DNA of 64,000 nucleotides from Candidatus Aegiribacteria sp. MLS_C (GCA_002030045.1 LQBI01000035.1:88807-152806); one strand, 5' to 3'; shown: positions 26,938-36,755, counted from the first letter of the stretch. The notes: a model not told the origin generated them from the letters alone. Numbers and translations: made by a program.

Positions 26938-27396
26938 TCAGAACAGCACCCGGCTCAGTGCGTAGTACACGGCCATAAGCGAGGAGAACACCGCGCTGGC
27001 GAGGAACCTCCACTCAAGGGATATCCTGTTCTGTATGGAATAGTTCGCGGCAAAGGTCACGGGTATGTTGACCGTGAAGGAGAGAAGCCCGAGTCTGAGA
27101 AGCTCGGGGGAGACCGCCCGCCATTCGAAGGAGAACACGGCAATGAACAGCAGGTGCCTGGCTATCCATAAAGGGTTGAAGTAGAGGAGCGCGAACCCTG
27201 TTCGCGCCAAGGAGGCTGACAGCCCTCCCATGCCGGCTGTCCTGCGCTGAATGAACCGGAAGTACCGGGGTATCTCCAGAGCGTAGACACACCCTCCCAC
27301 CAGCATCATGCCCGCCAGCCTCGACAGCATGAACTGCGATAGTATGAGGGATGCAGCCGTGTCCCCGGCGGCGTACACCAGCATTCCCCGGAACAC
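26938..27396 (-). CDS. Small membrane protein of unknown function
   Basis: 152 aa with three or four hydrophobic stretches (MLVYAAGDTAASLILSQFM, LAGMMLVGGCVYALEIPRYF, TGFALLYFNPLWIARHLLFI, FLASAVFSSLMAVYYALSRV). The start may be GTG at 27396 or ATG at 27384, four codons later; both have a partial ribosome-binding site. No family is recognised with confidence. It follows the xanthine dehydrogenase genes on the same strand and could be the last gene of that operon. Confidence 0.6.
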   Translation of the reverse strand: MFRGMLVYAAGDTAASLILSQFMLSRLAGMMLVGGCVYALEIPRYFRFIQRRTAGMGGLSASLARTGFALLYFNPLWIARHLLFIAVFSFEWRAVSPELLRLGLLSFTVNIPVTFAANYSIQNRISLEWRFLASAVFSSLMAVYYALSRVLF

Positions 27397-27476
27397 CTCG
27401 CTCCGCCGGAAGGGGTTGCTCGTACCGCCCTCACCGATCCGACCAGCGGGACCGGGACGCGCCCCGTTCAGAAGAA

Positions 27477-29726
27477 CTACCCTGTTCCGAGGCCCTCGAG
27501 GAGCATCAGGAGTCTCTCGTTGCTGAGGGGTGCCGTGTAGTGACCCCTTTCGAAGGGACGGAATGCCTGCAGGGCCTCCATCAGGGCAAAATAGGTTCCT
27601 ATCCCGTACATGAATGGCGGCTCACCGACGGCTTTGGAGTTGTAGATGCCGGCGTTGTCCCCCCGAGGAGGAAGGAACTCAATGGTGATCTCCTCGGGGG
27701 TCGAGTATATGTCCGGCACCTTGTAGGTGGCCAGGGAATCCGTGAGGAGCCGACCGGAGTCGGAGTACCTAAGCTCCTCCATTGTCATCCATCCTATGCC
27801 CTGAAGCAGTCCGCCCTCTATCTGGCCCCTGTCCACCAGAGGATTGATGCTCTTCCCGGCGTCATGTACAATGGTCACCGAGTCCACTCTCCAGATGCCC
27901 CTGAGGCAGTCCAGGCTGACATCGGTGACCGCTGTGCCCGCCACGTGGTAGGCGAAGGGCCTGCCCTTCTCCGTGGCAGTATCGAAATGTATGCCGGGAG
28001 TGGCGTAGTGGGCTTGCGCAGAAAGACTTATCCTCCTCAGGTAAGCCTCCTCCACCAGCTCCCGCCATTTGAGGCCCGTTCCTCTGCCGTCCACCAGCAC
28101 TTCGCCTCCGGACATCACCACGGCGACGCCGGGTCCAGCACCCAGCCTGTTCACGGCGAATGCCAGGAGCCTTCCCAGTATCTCGCTGCAGGCTATCCTG
28201 GTGGCGTTGCCGTTCATGTCCGCGCCTGTGCTTGCTGCGGTGGGGGAGGTGTTGGCCGCCCTGGTGGTGTTGGTGGTCTCCACCTTGATCAGGGATACAT
28301 CTATGCCCAGGGTCATGGCCGCGGCCTGCGCTATCTTCGTGTTCACTCCCTGTCCCATCTCCACGGCTCCGGTGCTCACCCCCACGCTCCCGTCGGTGTA
28401 GACGTGGACAAGAGCGCTTGCCTGGTTCAGCGAAGTGTTCGTGAAGGAAATGCCGAAGCAGACGGGCATCAGGTAACGGCCTCTGGAAATGTGCCCTGTG
28501 CAGCTTTCCTCCCCGTCCTTCCGTTCCGGAGACAGCCGGACGGCCCTTTCCCAGGAGCGCCTGATCTCGTCGCCCTCGTACTCCATGCCGCAGGGGAACC
28601 GGTCGCCTCTCCGAAGGAGGTTCCTCTCCTGGATCACTGATGGTTCCAGTCCCATCCTGGTGGCTGCCATGTGAATAGCGGTCTCCATCACGAACATCGC
28701 CTGAGGTGCGCCGAACCCCCTGAAAGCGGTGTTGGGCGGCAGGTTGGTCCGGCAGCAGATCCCGGTGGCCCTGACATTGGGTATCATGTAGGCGTTGGTG
28801 CAGTGGAAGAGGGTCCTCTCCAGGATGGCCGTGGAAAGGTCCGAAGCGGCTCCTCCGTTCTGGTAGTAGGTCACCTCCCAGGCAATCATGTCACCCTCGG
28901 CACTGAGTCCCAGCCTGAAGTCGGAACTGTACGGGTGGCGCTTGCCGGTCCAGGCCATGTCGCTCTTCCTGTCCAGGACCACCTTTACGGGTCTGCCGGT
29001 AAGGTGCGTCCCGAGAGCTGCCATCACGGCCCAGGGGGTGGCCTGGTCCTCCTTGCCGCCGAAAGCTCCGCCCAGCCTTCCCACGTCGACCTCCACCCTG
29101 TGCATCGGGATGCCAAGGACCCTTGCTGCCACCTTCTGCACGAAGGTGGGACCCTGGGTGGAGGAGCAGATCCTTACGCACCCGTTCTCCATGGGAAGCG
29201 CCACCGATGCCTGGCATTCTAGGTAGAGGTGCTCCTGGCCGCCGGAATCGGCCCGGCCCTCCACCACCAGGTCGCACATTCCCCACGCCGAATCCGTATT
29301 CCCGGCGCAGAAGGTCCTTGGTGGCGCGATGAGCATTCCGAGATCGAAAGCCGTCCTGGGATCGAAGACCGGAGGGAGTTCCTCGATGGCTGTCTCCACC
29401 AAGGAAGCCGCCAGCCTGGCCGCATCCATGGATTCAGCAAGGACGAGTGCCACGGGCTCTCCCGTGTAATGAACCGTATTCACGGCCAGGAGGGGCTCGT
29501 CAAGGATGATGTTGCCTATCTGGTTCTCCCCGGGTATGTCCTCGGCCGTGATGATCCGACGTACACCCGGTACGGAGCGGGCCGAGGAGACATCCAGCGA
29601 GATTATTCTGCCGTGAGGCATGGCCGAAACCGCAACGGCGCCGAACAGGCAGTTGTCCGGCAGCTGCAGGTCGTCGACGAAGACCGATGCACCGCGGACG
29701 TGGAGGAGGGAATCGATGTGCTTCAC
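27477..29726 (-). CDS. xdhB: Xanthine dehydrogenase, molybdopterin-binding subunit
   Basis: 749 aa large subunit of the molybdenum hydroxylase family. Residues that mark true xanthine dehydrogenases are present: GQEHLYLECQ, GRLGGAFGGKED (Glu of the purine site), LSTAILERTLFH (the Arg that orients xanthine), NTAFRGFGAPQ, MGQGVNTKIAQ and the catalytic Glu in KAVGEPPF. It should oxidise hypoxanthine/xanthine to urate, or run other purine hydroxylations, with electrons passed to the FeS/FAD subunit. The GTG start overlaps the upstream stop by 4 bases (GTGA). No Mo-cofactor sulfurase/XdhC chaperone gene is in the window. Confidence 0.92.
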   Translation of the reverse strand: MKHIDSLLHVRGASVFVDDLQLPDNCLFGAVAVSAMPHGRIISLDVSSARSVPGVRRIITAEDIPGENQIGNIILDEPLLAVNTVHYTGEPVALVLAESMDAARLAASLVETAIEELPPVFDPRTAFDLGMLIAPPRTFCAGNTDSAWGMCDLVVEGRADSGGQEHLYLECQASVALPMENGCVRICSSTQGPTFVQKVAARVLGIPMHRVEVDVGRLGGAFGGKEDQATPWAVMAALGTHLTGRPVKVVLDRKSDMAWTGKRHPYSSDFRLGLSAEGDMIAWEVTYYQNGGAASDLSTAILERTLFHCTNAYMIPNVRATGICCRTNLPPNTAFRGFGAPQAMFVMETAIHMAATRMGLEPSVIQERNLLRRGDRFPCGMEYEGDEIRRSWERAVRLSPERKDGEESCTGHISRGRYLMPVCFGISFTNTSLNQASALVHVYTDGSVGVSTGAVEMGQGVNTKIAQAAAMTLGIDVSLIKVETTNTTRAANTSPTAASTGADMNGNATRIACSEILGRLLAFAVNRLGAGPGVAVVMSGGEVLVDGRGTGLKWRELVEEAYLRRISLSAQAHYATPGIHFDTATEKGRPFAYHVAGTAVTDVSLDCLRGIWRVDSVTIVHDAGKSINPLVDRGQIEGGLLQGIGWMTMEELRYSDSGRLLTDSLATYKVPDIYSTPEEITIEFLPPRGDNAGIYNSKAVGEPPFMYGIGTYFALMEALQAFRPFERGHYTAPLSNERLLMLLEGLGTG

Positions 29727-31144
29727 GGCAGCGCTTCCCGTCCCAGCTCCGGGCGGACCTTCAGGAAGTGGGCCCTGACCAGCCTTCCCAGTAGCTTTCG
29801 CTTGTACTCCGCAGAACCCCGGACGTCGTCGATGGGGGAGACCTCTTCCATGGCTGCCATTGCAGCCGTTCCCGCCGTTTCGGCGGACAGCGTCCTTCCG
29901 GCAATGGCCCGTGAAGTGTTCGCGAGCAGCATCGGCACGGGAGCAACCCCTCCTGCGGATATCTCCGCGGATACTATGGTATCGCCCGACAGGACGAAGA
30001 GCGCGGCGGAGTTCACCGATGCTATGTCCATGTGCCTTCTCATCGACACTTTCTCGAAGCTGCAGAGAATACCCGGGTCCGGAGCAGGAAGGCGCACCGA
30101 CTCGAGGAGTTCGTCCTCCCTCATGTCCAGTTTCCTGTATCCCAGGAAGAAACGGTGCAGGGGCAGGGTCCTCGCGGCACCGGCCTCGCTCCTGAGCAGC
30201 AGCTCGGCTCCAAGGGGCATCAGCATGACGGTGAGGTCGCCTATGGGGGAAGCGTTGACGATGTTGCCTCCCAGAGTGGCCCTGTTCCTTATCTGTGTCG
30301 ATGAGACGAGATCCAGGGAATCGTGGAAGTCGCCGTAGGGACGGAGCACCCTCGACTCGACAAGCTCAGTCACCGTGACCGCCGCGCCAAGGACCGTACT
30401 CCCTTCCTCCCTGCGGATGCCCCTCAGAGACGGATCCCTGCAGAGAAGCTCAAGAGGCATTTCCCGAAGTTCCCCGGCCCGTACCGCGAAGAGGTCGGTA
30501 CCGCCGGCCAGCCTGACCGGCCGGGCATCAGAGTTCACGGTGCCGCCCGTATCCAGCTCCCCTATCCTTGAGGAGATTCCCGGAAAGTACTCAGGCAGAA
30601 CGCCCTTCTCCACCAGGAACTCGAGGTGAGCCGGAGAGGACGAACTACAGGCGGGAGAGGGGCCGATGCAGCGTACTGTCTCTTCCGCCGCCCTTCTTAC
30701 CGCCGCGTACCCCGTGCACCTGCATATGTTCCCTCCGAGAGCATCCGCGGCCCCCTTCCCGGTGGGTTCCAGGGTGGAAAGGAGGTAGCCGGTCATAGAG
30801 ACGATCATTCCCGGAGTGCAGAAGCCGCACTGTGAAGCCCCCAGGTCCACGAATGCCTTCTGTACGATGGAAAGGCCGCCTTCGGGAGTGAGTCCCTCGA
30901 TGGTCACCAGGTGACGGCCACGGAGTTCGGCCACTGGAAGGAGACAGGAGTTGACAGCCCTGTAGGAAACGCCCTCCGCCAGGGGAGTTCCGATCAGTAC
31001 CGTGCAAGCACCGCAGTCACCCTCACGGCAGCCTTCCCTGGTCCCGGTAAGGTGAAGACCGTTGCGGATCAGGTCGAGCACTACGGCTCCGCCGGGCATC
31101 GTCGTTTCCGTCTCATAGCGGTTGAGCAGAAAGTGAAGTGCCAT
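29723..31144 (-). CDS. xdhA: Xanthine dehydrogenase, fused [2Fe-2S] and FAD subunit
   Basis: 473 aa. The N-terminal part binds two [2Fe-2S] clusters: GCREGDCGACTVL with a later NSCLLP, and CGFCTPGMI with NICRCTGY. After a linker (about 165-200) comes a FAD-binding domain of the CO-dehydrogenase type (RPVRLAGGTDLF, TQIRNRATLGGNIVNASPIGD). The ATG at 31144 follows GGGAGGT; a 17-codon upstream extension is rejected. With the next gene it forms the bacterial XdhA/XdhB two-subunit enzyme. The electron acceptor (NAD or ferredoxin-like) is not evident. Confidence 0.92.
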   Translation of the reverse strand: MALHFLLNRYETETTMPGGAVVLDLIRNGLHLTGTREGCREGDCGACTVLIGTPLAEGVSYRAVNSCLLPVAELRGRHLVTIEGLTPEGGLSIVQKAFVDLGASQCGFCTPGMIVSMTGYLLSTLEPTGKGAADALGGNICRCTGYAAVRRAAEETVRCIGPSPACSSSSPAHLEFLVEKGVLPEYFPGISSRIGELDTGGTVNSDARPVRLAGGTDLFAVRAGELREMPLELLCRDPSLRGIRREEGSTVLGAAVTVTELVESRVLRPYGDFHDSLDLVSSTQIRNRATLGGNIVNASPIGDLTVMLMPLGAELLLRSEAGAARTLPLHRFFLGYRKLDMREDELLESVRLPAPDPGILCSFEKVSMRRHMDIASVNSAALFVLSGDTIVSAEISAGGVAPVPMLLANTSRAIAGRTLSAETAGTAAMAAMEEVSPIDDVRGSAEYKRKLLGRLVRAHFLKVRPELGREALP

Positions 31145-31221
31145 GGGTACCTCCCGGGTATGAGGGAGTATAATCCACGCCTCGTTATTCCGCACCGGTC
31201 CGTCCCGGCGCCCGGATGCCC

Positions 31222-32091
31222 TCAGGAGAGCGCGGCCAGCTGCTCCCTCAGCTGGTCGATGGACGATTCAGCCGCCTTGTATATCTCCTCCGCCCGATGG
31301 AACTCCAGGAGCCCGATCCCCTTCAGTTCGGGCCTGAAATAGATGTCCGGCGGCGAACTGTCCAGCCTTGTCCTTACCATGGACCGCTGCATTATGTCGA
31401 ACATCTCAACAACCGCCCTGAAGGCGCTCGGCTCGTCATCGTTCCCCTTCTCCAGCGAGCCGAGGACATCCACGGCGAGCACCAGGTCGCAGTCCTCCAG
31501 CAGGTCCCACGGTACCGGGTCGACTCCGCCCCCGTCCACCAGCACCCGTCCGTCCCGCTCCACCGGCGTGAATATTCCCGGAAGGCTCATGCTGGCCCTC
31601 ACCGCCGATATCAGCTCGCCCTCTGAGACCACGACCTGCCCGGCTGTCCAGAAATCCGATGTAACCACCTTCAGCGGGATGTCCAGCTCCTCGAAGGAGT
31701 CGGTATCGATGGCATCGTAGAAGTAGTCCATGAAGGATTCTCCCTTGAACATGCCGGAACCCATGAAATCCAGGTCAAGGAACCGGATGACCGTCTTCAG
31801 GTTCCTCATTACCTTGTTCGGAGGGTCTCCCTTCTTCAGGACCGTATCGTCAACCAGCCCTCGAATGTCCGAGCCGCTCATGCCCGACGCGTACAGGGCG
31901 CCGATCACTGCCCCGATGCTTGTGCCGGCCATGCATACGGGCCTTATGCCCATTTCATCCAGCAGTTCTAGGACCGGCACATGGGCCAGGCCCCTGGCAC
32001 CGCCGCCCCCCAGGGCAACCCCCAGCCGGCGGCCTTGTCTGCCGCCCATTCCCAGGAAGCTCCTGATCCTGCCACCTAATGAACTCTTCAT
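31222..32091 (-). CDS. Patatin-like phospholipase (RssA type)
   Basis: 289 aa lipid acyl hydrolase. The oxyanion-hole motif GGGGARGLAH, the nucleophile elbow GTSIG and the catalytic-dyad Asp in VDGGGVDPVP are all intact, so it should be active on phospholipids or lysophospholipids. There is no signal peptide, so it acts at the inner face of the membrane or in the cytosol. It lies in a minus-strand run with rtcB, the nitroreductase and xdhA, with gaps of 34-77 bases. Confidence 0.9.
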   Translation of the reverse strand: MKSSLGGRIRSFLGMGGRQGRRLGVALGGGGARGLAHVPVLELLDEMGIRPVCMAGTSIGAVIGALYASGMSGSDIRGLVDDTVLKKGDPPNKVMRNLKTVIRFLDLDFMGSGMFKGESFMDYFYDAIDTDSFEELDIPLKVVTSDFWTAGQVVVSEGELISAVRASMSLPGIFTPVERDGRVLVDGGGVDPVPWDLLEDCDLVLAVDVLGSLEKGNDDEPSAFRAVVEMFDIMQRSMVRTRLDSSPPDIYFRPELKGIGLLEFHRAEEIYKAAESSIDQLREQLAALS

Positions 32092-32125
32092 TCAGTCCCG
32101 TCCCATGTCATGGCCCCTGCTGAGA

Positions 32126-32629
32126 TCACCACCGGTCCAGGCGGACCCTCCCCGGGTCGTACCTGTCCTCGAATTCCTTCTCCTCGGCGGGCCAGCCCAA
32201 GGATACGAGGGCGATGGGAACGATGTTGCACGGCAGCCCGAACAGCTCTGCCATTCCCTCCATCCTCTCCTTCCTCGGGAAAACTCCCAGCCAAACCGCT
32301 CCCAGACCCTGTTCCACCGCCTCCAGGAGGAGGTTCTGCACCGCGGCGGCACAGTCCTGGGCAAGGTATCCCGTGTTCGCCTGAATGTCTGTGTTGCCGC
32401 AGACCAGCACCGCCGCCCCTGCCTTCGGGACCATGGAGGAGTACGGGTGGTAATCGGGGATCCTCTGCAGGATCTTCCTGTCACGGACAACCACGAACTC
32501 CCAGGGTCGGAGGTCCCTGGCCGACGGCGCCTGCATTGCGGACCTGAGCAGCTCCTCCAGTACCCTGTCCGGCAGGGGCGAATCCCTGTACTTCCTTACG
32601 CTGCTGCGCTTCCTTATGGCTTCCAGCAT
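32126..32629 (-). CDS. Nitroreductase-family FMN oxidoreductase
   Basis: 167 aa. The FMN-binding start RKRSSVRKYRDSPLP, LLRSAMQAPSARDLRPWEFVVV, the central helix DCAAAVQNLLLEAVEQGLGAVWLGV and the closing LGWPAEEKEFEDRYDPGRVR are typical of short nitroreductase-family enzymes in anaerobes. These proteins reduce flavin-accessible substrates with NAD(P)H or ferredoxin; the natural substrate is unknown. Confidence 0.9.
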   Translation of the reverse strand: MLEAIRKRSSVRKYRDSPLPDRVLEELLRSAMQAPSARDLRPWEFVVVRDRKILQRIPDYHPYSSMVPKAGAAVLVCGNTDIQANTGYLAQDCAAAVQNLLLEAVEQGLGAVWLGVFPRKERMEGMAELFGLPCNIVPIALVSLGWPAEEKEFEDRYDPGRVRLDRW

Positions 32630-32675
32630 TCCGCAAAACCTTTCTTTGTCTTTCTTTCGACGGAAGTGAAGGGCC

Positions 32676-33869
32676 TCAGCCCTTGACCACTCCCAGGGGA
32701 TGGAGCCTGACAGCAGGTTCCACCAGGTCGGTCTGCTCCTTCATGACCTCTTCGATGTCCTTGTACGCCGCAGGCGCCTCGCTGAGGTCCAGAACGGGAG
32801 CCCCCCTGCCGCGCCTGCCCCGTTCCGGGAACCTCTTCCACCCGCTGAAGACGATCCCTCTCATCGCTTCGTCACACTTCTTCGGGTTCAGCTTCCTTGA
32901 CGCCTCCTTCCTCCCCATGACGCGGCCGGCTCCGTGGGAGCAGCTCCTGAACGAGTCGGGGCTGCCCAGTCCCCTCACGATGTAGGAGCAAGTTCCCATG
33001 CTGCCGGGGATTATGCCCGTCTGGCCCTTCGCTGCCGAAGTGGCCCCCTTCCTGTGAACCCATACCATCCTGCCGAAATGCTCCTCCAGGGCGGCGTAGT
33101 TGTGATGGATGTCTATCCTTTCTTCGAAATCCTCTTCACCGGCTGTTTCCGCATAGATCTCCATCAGGGATGCCATGAGCCTCCGGCGGTTCTCCCTTGC
33201 GTAGTCCAGGGCGAATTCCATGTCCCGTATGTACTCCTCTCCCTCGACGCTGTTCACCGGAAGGTAGGAAAGCTCGTCGGTGGGAAGCTTCAGGGACCTT
33301 TTCCTGCAGTAGGTCACGGCTATGCGGTGGTGGTGGCCGGCGATCCTGTATCCCAGGTTTCGTGATCCGGAGTGTATCATGAGCCATACACGGCCGTCGT
33401 CACCCTCCTGCAGCTCCAGGAAGTGGTTGCCTCCCCCAAGTGTGCCAAGGCTCCTTCGGCACAGGTCCCGCCCCCTGGCGTCCATCCAGGATGGTATTCG
33501 GCCGAACTGGTCCCATTCCTGGTCCGACCTGTGGGAGTGACCCTCACCCGCCGGTATGCGCCTCGCGGCCTCGGCCACCACCTTCTTGACAAGGCCGCCT
33601 CCCGCCTTGCCGGCGGAAGTCCCGGTCCTGACCGCCACCATTCCGCATCCGATGTCGACGCCAACCGCGTAGGGTATCAAGGCTTCGGGACAGGCGATGA
33701 CCCCGCCTATGGGCATGCCGTATCCGGGATGGCAGTCGGCCATCACGGCCACGTGGTGGAAGGTCTGGCTGTGCACGGTGAGGTTCCCGGCCTGGACCGA
33801 GGCTGCCTTGTCCATGGACCTGCACCAGGAGTACAGGGGTATTCGGCCCCCGGTATCGATGATCCTCAA
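32676..33869 (-). CDS. rtcB: RNA-splicing ligase RtcB (short form)
   Basis: 397 aa. It joins RNA ends bearing 2',3'-cyclic phosphate or 3'-phosphate with 5'-OH using GTP and Mn. Seen are HHVAVMADCHPGYGMPIGGV, YAVGVDIGCGM (metal Cys), LGTLGGGNHFLE, MIHSGSRNLG and SCSHGAGR, whose His carries the guanylate. It begins with TTG at 33869 behind AGAGAGGCGGG, giving the expected start for the short RtcB type. No archease gene is adjacent. It is divergent from the M1 peptidase gene. Confidence 0.9.
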   Translation of the reverse strand: MRIIDTGGRIPLYSWCRSMDKAASVQAGNLTVHSQTFHHVAVMADCHPGYGMPIGGVIACPEALIPYAVGVDIGCGMVAVRTGTSAGKAGGGLVKKVVAEAARRIPAGEGHSHRSDQEWDQFGRIPSWMDARGRDLCRRSLGTLGGGNHFLELQEGDDGRVWLMIHSGSRNLGYRIAGHHHRIAVTYCRKRSLKLPTDELSYLPVNSVEGEEYIRDMEFALDYARENRRRLMASLMEIYAETAGEEDFEERIDIHHNYAALEEHFGRMVWVHRKGATSAAKGQTGIIPGSMGTCSYIVRGLGSPDSFRSCSHGAGRVMGRKEASRKLNPKKCDEAMRGIVFSGWKRFPERGRRGRGAPVLDLSEAPAAYKDIEEVMKEQTDLVEPAVRLHPLGVVKG

Positions 33870-33889
33870 CAGGACCCGCCTCTCTCCGT

Positions 33890-33919
33890 TTTACATCACC
33901 CGCCGCTGTTCCGTATAAT
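33890..33919 (+). promoter_or_regulatory. Sigma70-like promoter for the M1 peptidase/AmmeMemoRadiSam operon
   Basis: TTTACA at 33890-33895 and a perfect TATAAT at 33914-33919 are separated by 18 bases, 41 bases before the chosen ATG. It is the best plus-strand promoter in this part of the window. Confidence 0.6.
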
Positions 33920-33960
33920 GGAGATAATCGAAAAAACTCGTCGTGAAAAGGGCGGCGGAT

Positions 33961-36744
33961 ATGATATACCTACTGCTTACGGCGCTGGTCTGCGAAGCCG
34001 GGTTCCCGGGGCCCGAGAGCCGGGCCGACTACCGGATGGAAGCCAGGCTTGTCCCCGATTCCCAGATGGTCATCTGTACCTCGACCATACTGTTCACAAG
34101 CGGGGTGGACTACCCTGTGGACACCCTCTGGCTCCATCTCTACCCGAATGCATACCGTGATCCCTCCACCCCCTTCGGCCGCGACATGGAAGCGGCGGGA
34201 AGCTACGGCTTCAGAGCATCGGGCGCTGAGGAGAGGGGCTGGCTGGACCTCTTCGAATGGGAGCTGGACGGGGATCCCGTCACCGTGGAAGTGGACGACT
34301 GCCTGGGGTACATCGCACTGCGGAGGCCGCTTCCCCCGGGCGGCACCCTGACACTGAGCGGGGGGTTCGCTCTGAAGGTCCCGTTTTTCTGGAGCAGGCT
34401 GGGTCACTCGGGGGACACCTATCAGATAACCCAGTGGTACCCCAAGATGTGCGTCCTGGATCCCCGGGGATGGCATTCGGGCCGGTACCGCCGGCGAGGG
34501 GAGTTCTACAGCGATTTTGGTGATTACAGGGTGGAGATAACGGTACCCCGTGAATTCATCACCGCAGCCACCGGAAGGGTTGCGGGAACGGTCTTCTCCG
34601 AGGATTCGACCCTTCGTACGGATACCTGGCTGGCCCGGGATGTCCACGATTTCGTGTGGTCAGCAAGCCCCGACTACCACGTAAGGGAACACACCTTCCA
34701 TTACCCCGAGGATCTCGGCGGGGACGGCATATCGGTTCATCTCGTCCTGCTGGACGACGATCCCGGCCACTGGGAGGATGTACCCGCGGTCATTGACTCG
34801 ACCCTGCTCTACTACGGCCAGTGGTACTGTCCCTACCCCTACCCGGACCTCTGGGTGGTGGAGCCCGCACAGCTGACGGCAGGGGGCATGGAGTACCCGC
34901 AGTTCGTCTTCTCGGCCGCTGAGATACCGCTCACCAGGGCCCTGGAGATGGTCACGGCCCACGAGATCGGGCACCAGTGGTTCTACGGCATCCTGGCCAA
35001 CGACGAGGTGAACGAGGCCTGGCTGGACGAGGGCATGAACACCTTCAGCGAACTCCGCTACATGGAGCGCAGGCACGGATTCCACGGGAACATGACCACA
35101 ACGCCGGACTGGCTGCTCAGCGTAAGCGACCGGGAGCTTACGCTAACCGGATACGTCTCGGGGACCGCCGGCTTCGAGAAGATGCCGGTCCTCAGCGATG
35201 CCACCTCGGCAGGGGACGGGAGCCATCCAACCGGATTCACCTACTACTCCAAACCCGCACTCTTCGTCAGCATGCTGAGGGACCAGGCAGGCGAGGATGA
35301 GTTCGACCACGCCATGGACCTCTACTTCAGGAGGTTCATGTTCCATCACCCGCATACTGATGATTTCATGGAGGTACTTGAGCAGGTTACCGGCGAGTCC
35401 TGGGACCGTGAGTTCGACTACTGGCTCAGGGGGACCGGTAACGCCGACCTGGTGCTGGCAGACCTCCGCTGCTCCGAAGAATCCACCACGGTTGTCCTGT
35501 CCGGCGACCTGCCCCACTCCCTCGATCCTGAGCTGCTCCTGGTGGACGGAGAGGACTCACTGCTCTCCAGAGTTCACATGGAACCCGGAGAGACCGTATC
35601 CCTGACCGTCCCGGGAACATGGTCCCGGGCGGTGGCTGACCCGTTCTCCGAGTTTCCGGACCGCGCTCCATGGAACAACTCACTTCCACCGCTCTCACAG
35701 GTGCGCCCCCTTCTGCTGCCGGTACCCAGGCCCACCCACTACGGTCTCTGGCTCCTGCCCTTCCCCTCCTACGGTGCAGGTTCATGGCGGGGAGAACTGC
35801 TTCTCATGTCGACTCCTCTGCCTTCCTACATGGGCGGCCCGTACACCTTCACCGGCAGCGTATCCCTGCCCTTCAGCACGGGCAGCTGGTCCTCATGGGG
35901 TTCCTACGTACATTTCCCCCTTTTCAGGGGCCGGCACAGGGAACTCTTCGGTTCGGTCGGCCTGGAAAGGGGTTACGGGATCGGAAAGGCTTTCATCGGG
36001 GCCGAATACCGGTCAAGCGGCAGGGTGCCCTCGGACCCGTCTGTGGAGATCGGGCTTGGAATACGGCTCTTCAGCGTGGAGGACACCACCGTCTACGGAG
36101 GGAGGAACCTGGAGGAGGGACGGGGGGTGGAGGCGGCCGCAGGTCTTCAAGTCTCGGACGAGGGCTACCGTTTCTCCTGGAAGGGAGATCTCGAATTCCT
36201 CGGATCCCCTGGCTGGGAAGAGGGTCCCTACGGAACTGCGGAGGTCACCTTCGATCTGAGGACCAGGCTGTCCGGGGGCTGGTTCACAAGGAGCAGGCTG
36301 TACGCGGGAAGGGTTGCCGGGGATGCTCCCCGCCACGTTCTGCTGAGACCCGGGGGCGGTCTCTTCGCCGATGGCATTGTCGGAGCCTTCCTTCCGCCGG
36401 ACGGGACACTTTCCCCGCAGGAGCACTACTACGTGAGGAGCGGTCCAGCGCTTCCGGGATACCGGGAGAGTCACGTCCGTGGAAGGGCTGCGTTGACCGC
36501 CGAACAGAGGCTGGACCTGCCCGCTGTCCCTCTGGAGGTCTACTGGGCAGGGGGCTGGCTGGCCGACGGTTTCGAAGGTTTCAGTGGAGACTCCTTCATG
36601 TCGGAGCTGGGGGTCGCACTGAGGCTCGCCATGATGGAGGTCCTGTTCCCGCTCTGGGTCTCCGACCCGGGCGAAGGAGAGGAAGACTGGAACTTCAGAT
36701 GGAGGATAGGGCTTCATCCATCCGGGTTCCCCGATCTCTACTGA
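33961..36744 (+). CDS. Exported M1-family metallopeptidase with C-terminal beta-barrel-like domain
   Basis: 927 aa. The ATG at 33961 follows AAGGGCGG; a GTG 18 bases upstream has no ribosome-binding site. A signal peptide (MIYLLLTALVCEAG) is followed by an aminopeptidase-N-like beta domain. The zinc site is HEIGH (334-338) with Glu357 in NEAWLDEGMN, matching M1 peptidases. The exopeptidase GAMEN motif appears as TAGGMEYPQFVF. From about residue 600 to the end the sequence becomes Gly/Tyr/Trp-rich and strand-like (RELFGSVGLERGYGIGKAF, VEIGLGIRLFS), suggesting a membrane-anchoring beta-barrel, which is unusual for M1 enzymes. Confidence 0.85.
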   Translation: MIYLLLTALVCEAGFPGPESRADYRMEARLVPDSQMVICTSTILFTSGVDYPVDTLWLHLYPNAYRDPSTPFGRDMEAAGSYGFRASGAEERGWLDLFEWELDGDPVTVEVDDCLGYIALRRPLPPGGTLTLSGGFALKVPFFWSRLGHSGDTYQITQWYPKMCVLDPRGWHSGRYRRRGEFYSDFGDYRVEITVPREFITAATGRVAGTVFSEDSTLRTDTWLARDVHDFVWSASPDYHVREHTFHYPEDLGGDGISVHLVLLDDDPGHWEDVPAVIDSTLLYYGQWYCPYPYPDLWVVEPAQLTAGGMEYPQFVFSAAEIPLTRALEMVTAHEIGHQWFYGILANDEVNEAWLDEGMNTFSELRYMERRHGFHGNMTTTPDWLLSVSDRELTLTGYVSGTAGFEKMPVLSDATSAGDGSHPTGFTYYSKPALFVSMLRDQAGEDEFDHAMDLYFRRFMFHHPHTDDFMEVLEQVTGESWDREFDYWLRGTGNADLVLADLRCSEESTTVVLSGDLPHSLDPELLLVDGEDSLLSRVHMEPGETVSLTVPGTWSRAVADPFSEFPDRAPWNNSLPPLSQVRPLLLPVPRPTHYGLWLLPFPSYGAGSWRGELLLMSTPLPSYMGGPYTFTGSVSLPFSTGSWSSWGSYVHFPLFRGRHRELFGSVGLERGYGIGKAFIGAEYRSSGRVPSDPSVEIGLGIRLFSVEDTTVYGGRNLEEGRGVEAAAGLQVSDEGYRFSWKGDLEFLGSPGWEEGPYGTAEVTFDLRTRLSGGWFTRSRLYAGRVAGDAPRHVLLRPGGGLFADGIVGAFLPPDGTLSPQEHYYVRSGPALPGYRESHVRGRAALTAEQRLDLPAVPLEVYWAGGWLADGFEGFSGDSFMSELGVALRLAMMEVLFPLWVSDPGEGEEDWNFRWRIGLHPSGFPDLY

Positions 36745-36755
36745 GGGGAGGAATG

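Noticed and set aside
27351-28640. 429-codon open frame antisense to xdhB
   Set aside because: The minus strand encodes all xanthine dehydrogenase motifs; the antisense frame has no family likeness and no start signals.
35670-36755. Open frame overlapping the M1 peptidase C-terminus in another frame
   Set aside because: Only its last 81 codons (from 36756) have a ribosome-binding site and gene-like sequence; the rest is Arg/Gly-rich out-of-frame translation of the peptidase gene.
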